From Hyella patelloides LEGE 07179 (GTDB taxonomy: Bacteria > Cyanobacteriota > Cyanobacteriia > Cyanobacteriales > Xenococcaceae): a stretch of DNA of 64,000 bases. Location of the stretch: NCBI RefSeq assembly GCF_900659865.1, contig NZ_LR213766.1, forward strand, positions 1 to 64,000, written 5' to 3'. The notes under the pieces were generated by a model that did not search any database, was not told the origin of the DNA, and worked only from the letters and a program-made list of their open reading frames with translations. This document shows, in pieces, positions 62,899 through 64,000 of the stretch. Made by a program: the position numbers and the translations under genes. How positions within the stretch are numbered: position 1 is the first letter of the stretch; every line of letters starts with the position of its first letter.

Positions 62899-63891
62899 AT
62901 GGGTGAAAAAATTTTAGTTACTGGTGGTGCGGGATATATTGGCTCTCATGTAGTAAAACAACTGAGTCAACTGGGCTACGATGTCGTAGTTTACGATAAT
63001 CTTTCCACAGGTTCTTCCACTGCTATTCTTGATGGGAAACTAGTAATTGGTGATTTAGCTAATATAGAGCAATTGTTTCAGGTTTTTGCTCAACATCAAT
63101 TTGGTGCAGTATTCCACTTTGCTGCTAGTATTTCAGTACCAGAATCTTTGCAACAACCCTTGGCTTACTATTCAAACAATACGGTAAACACCCTTAACTT
63201 ACTTAAGTGTTGTCAAAAATTTCAGGTTAATAAATTGATTTTTTCTAGTACGGCTGCGGTATATGGGGAAACCAATGATTCTCCTGTCATTGAGTCTGCT
63301 CCTACCAACCCAGTGAATCCTTACGGAAAGTCAAAATTAATGAGTGAAACGATGATCCGCGATTATAGTGATACTTCTGATTTAAAATATGTTATTTTGC
63401 GTTATTTTAATGTAGCTGGAGCGGATATTTCTGGTCGTATTGGTCAATCAGGAAAAAAAGCAGCCCATCTGATTAAAGTCGCTTGCGATGCTGCTTTAGG
63501 GATTCGCAATGCGGTAAATATTTTTGGCACAGATTATCCTACTGTTGATGGTACAGGTGTTCGGGATTATATCCATGTAGAAGATTTAGCTTCGGCTCAT
63601 ACTGATGCTTTGTCTTATCTAGAAAATGCTACAGAAAATCAAATTCTCAATTGTGGCTATGGTAAAGGTTACAGTGTACGAGAAGTTCTTTCTTCGGTAC
63701 AACAAGTGTCAGGTGTGAATTTTCCGATTATCGAAACTGGACGCAGAAAAGGCGATCCCGCTTGTGTTGTCGCTTGTGGCGATCGCATAAAACAGATTTT
63801 AGATTGGCAACCTCGGTATAATTGTTTAGAGACTATTGTGCGCTCTACTTTAGACTGGGAGAAAAAAAAGCTAAAGCATAATTTAGTCTGA
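62899..63891 (+). CDS. galE: UDP-glucose 4-epimerase
   Basis: NAD-dependent epimerase that interconverts UDP-glucose and UDP-galactose, feeding exopolysaccharide and galactolipid synthesis. The length of 330 residues is usual. The Rossmann motif is LVTGGAGYIGSHVVKQL; the catalytic pair is in FSSTAAVYGE and NPYGKSKLMSE (YxxxK); the substrate block is RYFNVAGAD and further GTGVRDYIHVEDLASAH. ATG at 62899 gives the normal N-terminus. Specificity for UDP-N-acetylglucosamine cannot be excluded from sequence alone. Confidence 0.92.
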   Translation: MGEKILVTGGAGYIGSHVVKQLSQLGYDVVVYDNLSTGSSTAILDGKLVIGDLANIEQLFQVFAQHQFGAVFHFAASISVPESLQQPLAYYSNNTVNTLNLLKCCQKFQVNKLIFSSTAAVYGETNDSPVIESAPTNPVNPYGKSKLMSETMIRDYSDTSDLKYVILRYFNVAGADISGRIGQSGKKAAHLIKVACDAALGIRNAVNIFGTDYPTVDGTGVRDYIHVEDLASAHTDALSYLENATENQILNCGYGKGYSVREVLSSVQQVSGVNFPIIETGRRKGDPACVVACGDRIKQILDWQPRYNCLETIVRSTLDWEKKKLKHNLV

Positions 63892-64000
63892 AATTATATT
63901 TTTTTTAGATAACGTTGCCGTTTTTCCAGAATGAGAAAGAACTTTCATTTATCTCTGCACCACGCTTTAATTATTTCTCTGACTTCGCAGGTTTTAATTG

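Noticed and set aside
1-64000. tRNA, rRNA or known small RNA genes
   Set aside because: I looked through the intergenic regions for cloverleaf-type or rRNA-like sequence and saw none; a covariance-model scan would be needed to be sure.

Overview
The window comes from a cyanobacterium. It is AT-rich, the HIP1 octamer GCGATCGC is scattered throughout, and several genes are typical of cyanobacteria: a plant/cyanobacterial-type gshA, a Ycf39-like short-chain reductase, a group 2 (SigC-like) sigma factor, and FHA/zinc-ribbon kinases and PP2C phosphatases. The many short dispersed repeats, FG-GAP/RTX proteins and exopolysaccharide genes suggest a unicellular or colonial form with a large genome (Pleurocapsales or a relative). 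That placement is inference; no rRNA is present.

Layout. 1-169 is the edge of an IS607-type element. 277-9476 is mostly housekeeping (M23 peptidase, trmL, gshA, FAD hydroxylase, prfC), with an ISAs1 transposase remnant beside two FkbM methyltransferases. 9.8-16.3 kb holds a TPR protein, an unknown 341-residue protein, an orphan Bax1/DUF790 nuclease, an AraC regulator with a YddG-like exporter, and Ycf39. 17.3-22.9 kb is a signalling block (PP2C phosphatase, FHA-kinase, ABCD-type ABC transporter, LMW phosphatase). 23.2-34.5 kb carries a membrane SGNH protein, a DUF4870 pseudogene, a radical SAM protein, a PNPOx-like protein, an RTX protein, a Na+/H+ antiporter and ClpB.

35.6-47 kb is the most unusual region: ten same-strand genes behind a 1.1-kb intergenic region that carries a repeated motif. 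In order they are a WecE-type aminosugar transaminase, an ArnC/GtrB-type polyprenyl-phosphate glycosyltransferase, a class C beta-lactamase-fold hydrolase, an ATP-grasp ligase, an amidohydrolase, two Fe(II)/2OG-type oxygenases, a five-bladed propeller glycosidase-like protein, one ArnE-like small flippase subunit and an ArnT/GT39-like membrane transferase. I read it as a candidate pathway that makes, acylates, hydroxylates, flips and transfers a modified 4-aminosugar.

47.3-53.1 kb is an alginate-type O-acetylation and export cluster (MBOAT/AlgI, AlgJ-like SGNH, a second SGNH, TolC) with two decaying AlgJ-like copies. 53.8-56.4 kb is a frameshifted FG-GAP/RTX giant. The right end has ftsI with a small FtsL-like gene, lipA, sigC and galE.

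A second theme is repeat biology. A family of short palindromic elements bounded by GCGATC and GATCGC lies both between genes and, in frame, inside genes: two 62-bp copies and one 35-bp copy add exactly 18, 18 and 9 codons, while the intergenic 36-bp relative does not keep a multiple of three. Other repeats appear nested inside each other.
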